The notes beneath the pieces were generated by a model that did no database searches, was not told the DNA's origin, and saw only the letters and a list, made by a program, of their open reading frames with translations. From Dillenia suffruticosa (lineage: Eukaryota > Streptophyta > Magnoliopsida > Dilleniales > Dilleniaceae), in NCBI GenBank assembly GCA_033439265.1, contig JAVTVX010000008.1, positions 186,001 through 250,000 on the forward strand: a stretch of 64,000 bases of DNA. Direction: 5' to 3'. The position numbers were made by a program, and so were the translations under genes. Shown in pieces: positions 22,801 through 34,458 of this stretch; within the stretch, counting starts at the first letter, position 1; the number at the start of each line of letters is the position of its first letter.

Positions 22801-24690
22801 AACAAAGAAGAGAAAGGAATTCATGCAACGTACTTCCAAGATCTTGAACAAGAGACTGCAATTGTCCGCACTCCAATTCACGTTGTTTTTTTTCTTCTGG
22901 AATCATCGCATAACCTCAGGTAAGAAGGCCAACTACACGTGTAATCACTTACAAGCTAAATTTTGGAATGGATGCGATTGATATAAATTGCACGATCTTT
23001 CATCCCAGAGAAAGGCAAGATTAACAGATGCAATCCACTTGAAGAACTTGAACAAAACACACAAAGCAATGTTTTGGATCTAAGTGTGTTTAACATAATT
23101 TATGCTGCAATATATCTCTGAAACTATGCCTTCACAAATAGACAAAAAAATATATGCTCAAACAAATTGATACAAAGCACAGAACTTCGGCACTGAAAAT
23201 TTTCCTGTATGTATGTAGAGGCACATACAATTACAGACTGGGCAATCACTAGAAGCAAAAATACAGTTCATTGTTCAAAATAGAATGTTAACATTATGAA
23301 CTGAAAATCCTTATAAAATAGAGATATATTCAAATTTAGAAAATTGTGCTGTAAGACAAAATTTAACTCGGTAAACTAGCAATCTAACCTGGAAGCAACT
23401 ACAGGTCACTCTAATAGAAACTGAAAATATGGTTTAAAAAGGAAATACACAGATGCATATTTATGTTTTACCTTCTAATGCCATAATTTGACCCTGCTGT
23501 GCACTTATTTGATCAATTAACATTCGCATTTGGCTTGTGCAATGGTTTTCTGCTTCCACCTGTTAATATGCAATACATTTATGAACTAGACACATATGTT
23601 AATTTTCAGTTCAGTAATGACCTAAGGCCTGAATGACAGAAAAACAAAGAAAAATAATCAGACCATGAAACTTATTTTAGCTCAACATGTTGACTGGGAA
23701 GACAAAGAAAAGATGCACCATATATGGCCTTGAGAAGAATGACAACAAGAATGTCACCCAAGCTGAACCCAGAAATGGACAGGAGAGGGAGTCCCAGATA
23801 TATTTATTAGGCTCATTTGGCATCAGGTTAAGGATAGCATCTTCACCGGCTTGAGTGATTTACTTTTAAGAAATTTCTACTAATTTGAAATACACTTGAT
23901 AAGCCATTTCCAATTTAAAAGTCTGCATTGTCAACCTCTGAAACCCTTTACCTTAATGTTTGTCCTATGTTCTTTATTATTATGATCCCCTATGGAAAGA
24001 AGGAACAATAAAGATGCAACCATGCTAGAAAAGTTTTTACTCAATTTCAAAAATTATAAGCCCAAATGTTGTTTGCCCTGATAACCTAGATTCGCCCCTC
24101 AAAAAGATGAATACATTGTAGCTCATTTATCTAATAAAAGAAAAAAAAAAAGAAAGGGAAATTTCCGCATCAATGTTAGTGCATCTTCTCAAACAACATA
24201 ACATGGGTGTATACAAAAACTCCTACTCCCAACTCAAATTAAACCAAACTTGTGCATCAGATGTTCCTTAAGGGCAGAGGGCAACAAGCTAGCTAGACAA
24301 ATAATGACCTTGCTTATCCAACAAACAGACTCTGAAAAGTAGACATGGATATGGGGGGAAGAACAAATTTATGATCTTAATGGTCTAATGTCCATGGTCA
24401 TTCCGAAAAAGTGTCCTTACAACATAGTATAAATAGGATAAATTTGAACGAGAAAACACGTACCGCAGCAGCAAGGCGATCGGCATATTCAGATTGCGTT
24501 GCGAAAAGCCGCATCTAAGAATCAGTAACACAACAAATTAGAAGCTAATTTTGTAAAATGAATCGAAACTCGAATGAACGAGTTTTGAATTAGGGTTCTG
24601 AAAGAGTGCGTTTTGCTTTACCTGGACGTAGATGAAAGCAACAGCAGTGAGAAGGAGAAGAAACCTCGTATCCCACAAAAACTTCACCAT
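16849..24690 (-). CDS. CGL1: N-acetylglucosaminyltransferase I (GnTI), 18 exons, 442 aa
   Basis: Golgi enzyme that adds the first GlcNAc to Man5GlcNAc2, opening the way to complex N-glycans. Coding exons in gene order: 24690-24622, 24514-24464, 23559-23472, 22896-22834, 22059-22025, 21913-21837, 21731-21686, 21604-21542, 21256-21190, 21107-21039, 20935-20866, 20763-20702, 19375-19285, 19198-19105, 17587-17525, 17405-17367, 17280-17110, 16959-16849. They join in phase to 442 residues; the Arabidopsis enzyme has about 444. It is a type II membrane protein with a short cytosolic MVKFLWDTR, a transmembrane anchor at about 10-23, a coiled stem at about 41-90, and a GT13 catalytic domain from [16 protein letters not shown]. 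The metal/UDP-binding EDD is at about 209-211. Other landmarks are [23 protein letters not shown] and [16 protein letters not shown]. All introns are GT-AG except the 86-bp AT-AC one between exons 13 and 14. It is divergent from the AVT3 gene. Confidence 0.97.
17703..17768. repeat. 24-bp tandem repeat in GnTI intron 15
   Basis: CTGTCAGAGAAAGATATTCTTTAG occurs twice in a row (17703-17726, 17727-17750) and is followed by a partial, diverged third copy. It lies in the GnTI intron between 17587 and 17525's exon and its downstream neighbour region, upstream exon edge at 19105. Confidence 0.8.
18561..18885. repeat. Three-copy tandem repeat of about 108 bp in a GnTI intron
   Basis: Copies start at about 18561, 18670 and 18780. 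Each carries TTTCACTCATATATTTCC or a near form (copy 3 has a small change at its start), then TATGGAAAGT(C/G)ATAAGAAA, GAAGAAAAGGTTGCTCC and AACATAGGCAAGACA. Differences between copies are few, so the amplification is fairly recent. The array lies in the 1.5-kb intron 17588-19104. Confidence 0.93.
19199..19284 (-). other. U12-type AT-AC intron in GnTI
   Basis: On the coding (minus) strand, exon 13 ends CCAAAGGC and the intron begins ATATCCTTTTTG, the U12 5' splice-site consensus. It ends TCCTTGACAAAACCCAC before TTATTGGGATGAC. TCCTTGAC matches the U12 branch consensus, with its A about 10 bases from the 3' end. No AG lies close to the 3' junction. Joining at AT...AC restores [17 protein letters not shown] exactly in phase; no GT-AG pair does so. 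Removal needs the minor spliceosome. Confidence 0.93.
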
Positions 24691-25009
24691 CGTTTTCTGA
24701 AAAAATCAAAAGCTTGAAAAATTTTTGAATTGGAATCCAAATCAAAAGAATTTTGTGGATCGAGAGATGAATACGACATTAGGGTTTACTTGACGGGAAA
24801 GTCCAATCAACAACCGTAGGAGGGACGCTTTCGCGGAAGTTGCCGTTAGCGGCGCTGTGGAGGTCAAGCCGATCGGTGGAACGGGGAATTGGAGGAAGAC
24901 TAGAGAAACGTTGCTCACGCCAGGGTGCATTATAATTCTCCGCCAATCCAAACGGCGGCGTTTTTGGATGACTCCGTGAGGAGAGACTTAAAACGGAGTG
25001 TTCTTGCAA

Positions 25010-26270
25010 GCCTAATTAAAATAATAATAACAATAATAATTTCACTTTCCAAGAAGTATATTTTAATTCTAAAATTATAAAATTTCACGCTTTTAATATT
25101 TTAAGAACGATCCGGTGACTATCTATTTTTAAAAATTGTAATTATGGTACAATAAAATATTTTATATCGAAAATACTATTATAACAATGCCGATCGTTCC
25201 ATTCTAAGTTACACGCACACAAAAACAAAAACGGATGTAAAACAATACAAAGAAACAAAACTTTGTGAGAATATAAAAAATGAAACGTGGATAAATACGT
25301 AAACATAAAAAATATAAAAATTTTTATGTAAATATTAATTATTTTATAAAAATAATAGAATAGTAATATTTTATAATAAAGATTTAAAATAATCAAATTT
25401 ATAATTTATTAATCATAAGATAAATAAAATAAAAATTATAATTATAATTAAACAAATAAATAATTTATTAAATGTGTAAATTTAATAAATATAAGAATTT
25501 TTATATAAATATTAATTAATTTAATACGTTGAAATGTTTTGAAAATGGAAATTTTTTGAAAACGAATAAATATTAGTATCGAGAAGTTTTTGTACATCTA
25601 GATTCTATTCCTCCATTTATAAAAATAAATAAATAAATAAATAATAAATAGGAAAAAGAAACAAGGACAACAAGAGCCGTAAGGGGGGAAAGCTAGTGTC
25701 GTAATTATAAATTAAATAATTCGAAATAACAAGTTTTAAGCAATTAACAAAATCATAAAATAAATATTAATAAATTAGTTTTTAAAATATATAATATTTT
25801 TGATCAAGTTACATCCAAAGTGATTATAAATGGTCTCTGGTTATTGGAATTTTTTTTTTTGTCTATTTAATAATCAACAAATCAAAATGAAAAATATAAC
25901 ATCACATCATTATCATGTGATTTGATTAATAAAAAAAGTCACAATTACAAACTTTTAATAAAGTTTTATGTGAAAAAAGTAAATTTGAGAATTTTTCGTA
26001 CCAAATCAACTCGTCCTAAATGATGAATGTCACGTTCGTATTCATGAGCCAAACAAAATTCATCTCATATGCGCAATCATTCAATGTCCACTGGACCACT
26101 ACTACGTAAAAGGAAATATATATTTCCATTTAAGGCAAATAATTTTGCATTTGCACCCTAATTCCATCCGACGGCACGCCACGCACATCAGATCTTCGGT
26201 TTACGCCTATCCCCTTTACTTCCCACCAACGACAAACCTCAAGAACCTAAAAATAAGCCCCATCTCTCTC
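25010..26270. other. Divergent spacer between GnTI and AVT3
   Basis: Very AT-rich, with a (TAAA)n/(AAAT)n stretch at about 25618-25645. It holds the promoters of both divergent genes. No gene recognised. Confidence 0.6.
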
Positions 26271-28457
26271 ATGGGTTTCATCGACGAAGCAAGTTCTTCA
26301 ACCCAAAGGCTCAACCCACACCACCAAAGTCCACAGAAGAGGCTCCTTTGTTGTCAAATTCGAAACTTTCGTCTAACTCAAAAACATTCGCCAATGTCTT
26401 CATGGCAATTGTGGGTGCTGGAGTTCTCGGCCTTCCTTACACTTTCCGGTGCACAGGTTGGGTTATGGGACTTCTAATGCTCTTGGCAGTCGCCGCCTTA
26501 ACCTCTCATTGTATGATGCTTTTAGTCTACACTCGTAGAAAGCTCGAAAGTGTATTGGGGTTTGTAGAGATTGGGTCTTTTGGTGATCTGGGTGAAACTG
26601 TTTGCGGCCCAATTGGTAGAATTGCTATTGATTTCATGATCCTGCCTGCCCAAGCTGGGTTCTGTGCTGGGTATCTCATTTTCACCGCCAACACTTTGGT
26701 AAATCTCTTGAATTCTCCTGCTTCAGGTAATTCTTCAGGTAGTCCTAAGACGAACGCCTTTTTACATCTGTTTCATATTATGTTTTTTTTTTTTTTTTAC
26801 AAGCCCTTATTATGCATCTTAACATTCTATAAATAAGTAATACAGAATTTATATGTGTGTTACTTGATTAAGAAACATCTAACTGAGTTTCTAGACGAGT
26901 GTCCAGCGCAGCTATTTGCGTTTGTCTTCATGTAATGACACTTTACACTTGTTTATAGAAAAATCACTACAAGTCAAATAATATGTCATTCAAATGATAG
27001 AGAGGATAAAAAGTTGTCCAAATGCCTTTTCTTTTTTCTTGGCGAAAGGGATGCGGTGACGATCTGCTTTACTATCTTCTCTTAGTGTGACAGTGGCTAT
27101 AAGGATCTTCTTGCAATGAATGTCCGGGGCTTGAGCCATACCTATTACATTCAAGGCGATCCACCCCACCAAGATGCTAAGGATGCGCGGTATACTGTTC
27201 TGTCCAGATGCCCTCAATTGCATACTTTTATTTCAATGAAGTATTGTACTCTTAGCATATAACTCTTAGCATATACTTGGAAATGACCTACGGATAGTAT
27301 ATGTGTCAAATTAGCTCCAGTAAATGTGGAGAAATTTTGTAACCTTTTTCTAACATTTATATATTTCCCTATTAATGATTACTTTATACTTATTTATTGA
27401 AAACTCTTACATATATATTACATATTATACATAATTTTTTTTTTAAAAATACTATGTTTGTCTGAAATAATATTTTATTACAATTGCCAGACGCTTTAAT
27501 ATTTGTAGACATTAGTGGAGGGACAAGAGATTGTCCAAATGCCCTTTAATTGCATATTTCAGATTGAGTAAATTTGGCACTTTTTTGTGCCTGTGGTTAA
27601 TCTCTTGAATTTAATCTGTTACAGGTGGTGTTTTGGTTGGTCTACTTTGGGGATTTAAGCCTAAAACTCTATATATTTGGGGTTGTTTGCCTTTTCAAAT
27701 AGGGTTAAATTCAATTCCTACGTTGACCCATATGGCCCTATTGAGTATATTTGCTGATATTGTTGATGTTGGAGCTATGGGTGTGATGATGGTTAAAGAT
27801 GTGATTGTTTTTCTTGAACAAAGACTGGTTTCAAAAGCTTTTGGGGATCTCTCCGGACTCCTCTACTCTGTAGGTGTTGCTGTTTATTGTTTTGAAGGTA
27901 TTGGTATGGTCTTGCCATTGGAATCAGAAACTAAAGACAAGAAAAATTATGGTAAAGTCGTATTTCTGACGATGCTTTTAATTGCATTTACTTATGGAGC
28001 ATTTGGGGTTCTAGGTTACTTTGCTTTTGGTGAACACACTATGGAGATAATCACAGCTAATTTGGGGCCGGGCATGGTTAACACTTTGGTTCAATTGGGT
28101 CTGTGCATAAATCTGTTTCTTACTTTCCCTTTGATGATGAACCCAGTTTATGAGATTGTTGAGAGGTACTTTACTGGTGGGAGATTCTGTTTGTGGTTGA
28201 GATGGTTGATGGTTTTGTTGGTGAGCTTGGTGGCTATTTCTGTCTCCAATTTTACCGATTTCTTGTCTTTGGTCGGAAGCAGCATATGCTGTGGACTGGG
28301 GTTTGTGTTGCCCTCGCTTTTTCATTTGCTGGTTTTTAAGGAAGAGTTTGGATGGAAAGGAGTGTCCTCTGACATTGTGATTATGATTCTGGGCATTGTT
28401 TTTGCCGTTTCCGGAACCTGGTATTCTCTTATGGAAATGTTTTCTGTCAAGGTTTGA
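26271..28457 (+). CDS. AVT3: AVT3-type vacuolar amino acid exporter, apparent frame break near the start
   Basis: AVT3 proteins (AAAP family) export neutral amino acids such as Ala and Pro from the vacuole to the cytosol. Exon 1 is about 26271-26726 (or 26738), exon 2 is 27625-28457; together about 429 residues with about 10-11 transmembrane segments. Landmarks: KTFANVFMAIVGAGVLGLPY at TM1, SHCMMLLVYTRRKL, IGSFGDLGETVCG, LYIWGCLPFQIGLNSI, VAVYCFEGIGMVLPLESE, TANLGPGMVNTLVQLGLC. The start MGFIDEASSSTQRLNP looks right for the family, but the conserved TPPKSTEEAPLLSNSKLSSN tail lies one base out of that frame, with the switch at about 26315-26326. No in-frame ATG precedes TM1 except that at 26402, which would remove the whole cytosolic N-terminus. 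Either the gene is recently frameshifted, or the base count is wrong, or a non-ATG start is used. Everything from 26327 on is open and well conserved. Confidence 0.9.
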
Positions 28458-30679
28458 AATGGAGTCTTTTTTTTTGGTAACAGATCCTTGATAGTCATGT
28501 TCAAGTGGGTATGATATTTGTTTCTGGGAGGACCTTGGGGAAAATTGTACATGGCCCCATGTAGAAGAACTGGTAATTCTGGCTGTTCCTGGGTTTTTGT
28601 TGGTTTTGGCCTTTGGGAAGATATTAGTGAACTAGGGTCATCGAGACTTGTCATTTAAAATTCATTAATAAATCATTTCGATCGAGACTAGCTCTTCTCT
28701 CTCTCTCTCTCTCTCTCTACGTTACCCATATTGCATGGCTCAATTACTTCTCACTGAAAAAGGAAAAAGTCGAAGGGTAATGAAACCGTGGCCTGGTTAT
28801 TGGATTAATGGAGAAAAGATTTTCATTTTACTTGCTAAATAGAGTAAACAAATCCCTGTACGAACACATATAATCTCCATATCTCTTCTAAAGTTCGATG
28901 AGGGGAAGCCTTACTGCTATTGAAGCATACAGGAAATGCACCCGGAACAAGAGTGGGTCATGATCTGCATGATTAAAATGTGGGGTTTCCAGTATATAAG
29001 AAATAGTTTTATTTACAATGAAACAGAGTTTTTTGTTGCTGAAAGATAAAAGGTTGATTTTCTGGCAGAATGGTTATGGAAATGGAGTGGGCAATTGGGC
29101 ATATTTCCATGGCCTCCGTTACTAGCCCTTTACTAAGCTTGCAGCTCTTCACAAGATGTTTCTCGAAGCGAATGCCACATCGTCCGGGCATATCTCTCTC
29201 AAAATTCAAAATTTTTCATTTTTAGTAACCGTGTCCATGGCAATGGACATAGAATGGGATAGAACTCAGCTTTAGCCTTCTAATCTGCAGTTTTTGCACA
29301 ATGTACTTACCTGGATAGGATTTAGAGGTGATTAAGAAGGCTCATGCTCTACGTTAGTGATTTTCATCGCCCTTGGGAGGGCATCAGCCCAACATGTCCA
29401 CAAGTAGCAGGGTTTATGCATAATTCGCGATCCCTCCCAATTTCAAACCTACCTATTTTTTATGCATCGTGACTGTCTTATTAAAATGCAACCAAGCAAC
29501 TTAACATGACTAAATGGGTGATTACTTGAGAAGGGTAGCAGCTTAACGTCTCCTCAAAAACCATACCACAATATGAATTATTATGAAAATCAGGCAAGTT
29601 GACACATCAATCGTTGAAACACGTGAATTCCAGGCTCTAGCCCACCGAACGAGGGAATGAGAAAGAGGATTGGAGGGCGGGTCATAAATGCAATGGTTAA
29701 AGTGCGAGCATACCTCACTTCACCTCCTAAGCTGTAACACTCAAATGCCAGTCTGATGCCACCATATTATTTTTCCTGAAAACCATGTTACAAAATTTTT
29801 GTGCCACGCCAGAAGACTCAATGCCCTTCAATCTACCGATCATTGGCTTTCTCCCATTGCTTACAATTTAGAGTAGCATTCTTCCATGAAAAATATGGAA
29901 TTAATGTTTGTTGGTAATGCATGGTTGAGGAATAAATCTCGAGACGCGGATGAGTGGGGGTAGGAGAGCAGCTCCCCCCCACCCCCCGGGCCCCTTCAAA
30001 TGTAAAATAATAAAATAAAATTCTATATCAAGTTTCTTATAATAAGGGGTCGAGTACAAGATAGATGGGTCTCGGACTCACCCAAACTAAACTAACTTAA
30101 ACAATATGCAATGCTTAAGATTAGCACGCCTTGCAGATTGGATTAACATCCCCTCCCCCCCCCCAGCCAAGTTGAACAAAGCAAGATTAGCTGCTTCTTA
30201 GATTAAAATATGACTAAAATTACGTAAATTTTTAATAAAAATTATTAATGTAATGATATTTTCAATTCGTTATAAAAATTATATTTTACTCATAAATTTT
30301 ATATTTCTATTAAATTTTGTTTAATTAAAAAATATTATAAATAAAATAGAGATAAATTGGAATGCACATAGCTTATGCAAATGGAGCATCGGAAGATTAT
30401 CGGAAAAAAAAAGCATCGGAAGACGAGCCCATTATTTATCTAATCCTATAGGATATCTCAAGTAAACTTCTGAAGACTAAAAATATTTATGCATAATTGG
30501 ATAGGTCTAGTTAAGCCCATATCTCTCTCTCTCTCTCTCTCTCTCTTTTATTTCTTTAATTAAAAAAATTAGTTAATTCGATTTGAGTATTTTTAAAATT
30601 TAATTAAAAGAAATTTAAGATTTTAATTAATAAAATTTAATACGCTGACACTAAATATATAAATTCTTTTTTTTTATTA

Positions 30680-30830
30680 CCAGCTTAGTTATCATGATAT
30701 CTGATATTTTATTCTGATTAATCTGAATCGAGCGATTATGGGACCCACTTATGTAGGGGCGGATCTCCCACCAAGGAGTTCTCCGTATCAATACCGAGCT
30801 TTGAACCTCAACATGGTTAAGGAGTGAAAA
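30680..30830 (-). mobile_element. Diverged SINE, same family as the 41133 element
   Basis: Aligned by eye with the reverse complement of 41133-41334, this segment keeps the order ATCATGAT, ATTTTA(T/C)(T/C)CTGA(T/C)TAATCTG, ATCGA(G/T)CG, GGGG(C/T)GG(A/G)TCTCCCA, then a TTGAACCTC block in the place of the B-box complement. No target duplication could be fixed. It is probably an old minus-strand copy of the same tRNA-derived SINE family. Confidence 0.5.
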
Positions 30831-33626
30831 TATTCTTACCCATCTGTTGGTACTAAATCCACAGATTCTTCGTGGGCATAGGGTGGTAAAAGCACAGAAG
30901 CCACATAAAGATATTCAAGCCGTCTCAACACTATTTATGAGTCTTTTTTTTTTTTTTTGCTTTGTTTTTATTGTGTTTTTACAGGCAAGTTATTTGTTTA
31001 TTTTTATTATTAAAAATTTTTATATGACCAGTAAACTTAATTTTTTAAAACACTGTAGCAGTACCTCCAAAATATAACATAAGATATTTTGTGTTGATAA
31101 TTATGATGAAGTGTGACAACTTTGTTTGATGGAGACCAAACTAGACAGCTCACGAGCTCCTCAATTTCGTCCCTTTCATTTGGTCTTTTTGGCAAAGCGA
31201 AACCCTCCACCCCCCCCCCCCCCCCAAAAATAAAATTGGGTCCCAAAAACAAAAGGACATTCATTATGTGCGTGACATTACCAGAGCCTTAACTACAATT
31301 ACTAATTATTGAGATCCACACTCACACAATCAATCTGTGACTGAATAATATTCAGTATTACTGACCTCAGTTTTTTAATGTTTTAATAGGATAATAATAA
31401 TAAATTTATTTTATGAATAATATTTATAATTTAAATTAAATATTTTACAATATAATAATAAGATTCTTTGACAAAGGAGAACAATGCGGGCAAAGGCAGG
31501 GCAGTCAAGTGAGTGAGGAGACGTCAAAAAGTCAAAAATGGGTGGGGGAGTGGAGAACAGGATGATGACCAAGGATTGAAAAATAAGTGACAAAACAAAG
31601 AATTATTAATGTGCAGAGTTGACAATGTGTGGCAACTCATTAGAAAGCTGACAGACAACGTAACGCATGATTGAGATGTCAAACGTATCTAATCCATGAA
31701 ACGTGAATCAATGTTGGGGGTGGATAGCTCCTAAATTTCCTATTTAAGTCAAATAATTTGATCCATATATATATATATATATATATATAAAGATAATAAC
31801 ATTTGTGTTTCCAACCATTGCAACCTCATATCCAATTTCCTTTGAATTAATAAACAAAAAAAAAAAAAAAGAGATAGATTAGGACCAAGTATAAATACTC
31901 ATAATGAGGGGTAGTACTTGGTACCCCAAAAAGACAATCGAAATCCACCCACAAAGTTAAACACGGGGGCTAAAGCCGATTCCTGAAAGTTGAGAAAATT
32001 CTGATTGGATTTTTGGTATAAGGGTAAGTTGAATTAGATTAAGATATATTATGGTACCCAATGTTCTCTTAAATTAGGATGTGAGAGATGACAATATGGT
32101 GGTTAAAGAGCACACTTTTTCGAGTGCAACAAGAAATGATGGACTGAACAGGGCACATGTTATCAAAGGCTGGCCTTTGATGCTCTATGGCAAGCCCCAT
32201 CCATCCTAAATAGTAAATACCAATGCTAAAGGGCCAGTCCCTATCTCGTGCAGTGCGGCAAACATCTTCAAAGAAAGTAAAAGATGGCAGTCTGCCTGAA
32301 GTTAATAGTCATGGTATGTGACTTTTGACAAGGTTTCTAGGCATTCAAGCAAGTCTTGTAGGTACTCAAATGGGGTTCATCTCTCTTTTAAGTCAAAGGG
32401 CCGCCTACCTCTCTCTCTCTCTCTCTTTCTAAAAGGGAGACGCAGGCGATGAATGTTGAGTATTAATTTTTGTAGTCTTGAAATTTAAAAATAATTTGAA
32501 TTATTATTGTTATTACTCTCAAGGTAAGTCCATGAATATAAAATTATCAAAATGTTAAAGAATTATAATATATTTTTACACCCACAAGATAAACACTAAT
32601 GGAGTGTAAATGAGATGATCGGGTGGAGTCCAAAAAATTTCCAACGTGCATTGCTTTTGACAGCAAAGTTAAAAATGGTGAAAGATGCCACATTGCCCTT
32701 AACTTTTGGTGCTCAAAAGTCTTGTAAGCCGCGTACCCTTGTGAATGTATGTGCCCCCAGCTGCCTACCCACATGTGGGGTGGTAGGTCACTTGGGGTAA
32801 ATTATTGATTTTGCCCTTTTCTTCAATAAATTTGTTCAAATTATTTATTATCTTGCTTTTTAAATCACTTGTAGAAAAGAGGGTGGGAACTATATGGGAA
32901 TTGGCACGGATGTAGGTAAAGAATTAAACAGAATAGATTTTAGATGGCACGTTTTATGGATAAATAATTAAAAATCTTTAAATTTGATTAATTTTGATTT
33001 GATGAAAATATTTTTTGAATTTAAGGAAAATTAAAACATCCTAAAATATACCCTTCACGCAAGTAACTGAAATATTTGTTTAGTAACTGAAATAATTGAG
33101 ATGTGACCAAAAATATAAAAATAAAATTGAAAAATGAAAATTTGACATATGATGGCAAAAAGAAATTAAGCAGTAGCTAAACTCAAACAGGGTTCCAGCC
33201 CAAGTCCACTGTCCCCTCTCTTCTCTCGTTGGTACCAGACAAATGAAACTTGGGGATAGATACGATGTGCTAGAATCAGTGGTAGAGGCCAAAATGATGC
33301 TTTGTATGGGGCAAGGACAAGTGAGTAACGCAAATGAAAATGATGTGAAGATGCCCCCCCCCCATTGATGATGAAAAGTGATAAGCATTCAACTAAGCAT
33401 ACGTGCAATTCATGTATATTAATATATTTAGCTTACATTTACGTCATTTTCCATTCTCAATTTCTCCTCCATATCTTATCTGATGGCTGTTATGTAATTA
33501 ATATTAGCCAGTCCAGGAGAATTAAAGTTCTGACTAGTTTTACTTCTTTCTTATGCAGACATTTGATACTCTACTTAATATAACATTTTACATGTCACCA
33601 ACATGAACATGGAATGTTAGGGACCC

Positions 33627-33656
33627 TCCACCTCCACCTCCACCTCCACCTCCACA
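33627..33656. repeat. (CCACCT)n hexamer repeat
   Basis: Four to five perfect CCACCT units between GGACCCT and CCACACCATGGGG. Not inside any recognised gene. Confidence 0.9.
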
Positions 33657-34458
33657 CCATGGGGCCTCTTATACAAAACGCGTTACCAACTTTCAAAAGC
33701 AACAATGGGAGAAACTCAGAACATGTTGTGGATGCTTAATAAATGCCATGACAAAATATTTTTTTTTTTAAAAATACAATATAAAAGTCAAAAAATTTAA
33801 AAATATAACATAAATATCTTTACACTGCATTTAAGAGTCACGATATAAAAGTTCTTGTCATATATTTTGGAGACCCTTGTCATATAAAAGTTTTAAGAGG
33901 ATAATATTTTTAAATGGGTTATTATAAATTTTAAATCAAATTAATTCGAATATGACTCGATTAGTATAATAAAAAATATATATAAAAAAAACTGAAACAG
34001 TATTATTTCAAATTTATAATTAAAGAAATCAAATGAATTAAAAATTATTTTATGTTTTAGTCTATTCGGGTATACAAAAAAATTATTGTACTTTATTTGA
34101 AAAGAATATTTAATTAATTTAAACTTATTCTAATTCTAAGAATGTTCATTTTTACGTAAAATTTGATAGTCCAACTCAGTTGCTCGCGTTCAAAACAACA
34201 CACAGCAGAAGAGAGAGAAAACGACTGGCCTAGACAGAAGACAGGAGACAGGGCAAAGAAAAAGAGTGGCAGAGTGCCCACACAAACACATTGCAGCTAG
34301 CTGTCACCAGCGCATTTCCCTCCCAATCTCTCTCTTTCTTTTCTTTATAAACTCCCTCTTTCTCCTCACACTCGCCCACACCACCGTACCACATTTGTTC
34401 CGGCATTCGCCATTCCCTCCCCTCCCGGAGAAGAAAAAAAAAAAAAAAAAAAAGAGAG

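Larger units (their letters stand above)
28460..34260. other. Long AT-rich spacer between AVT3 and EXL
   Basis: About 5.8 kb without a gene I can recognise. Contents: CT repeats at 28696-28718, 30522-30546 and 32409-32427; TA repeat at 31766-31789; C runs at 31210-31225 and 33354-33363; CCACCT hexamer repeat at 33627-33656; a SINE relative at about 30680-30830; a 20-bp palindrome (ATCAAAGGCTGGCCTTTGAT) at 32162-32181. Short frames such as 29009-29209 (minus) have no known domain. Confidence 0.6.

Noticed and set aside
32755-32795. Possible microRNA-like hairpin (CCTACCCACA...TGTGGGGTGGTAGG)
   Set aside because: Pairing is short and interrupted, the arms match no plant microRNA I know, and there is no support for a precursor transcript.
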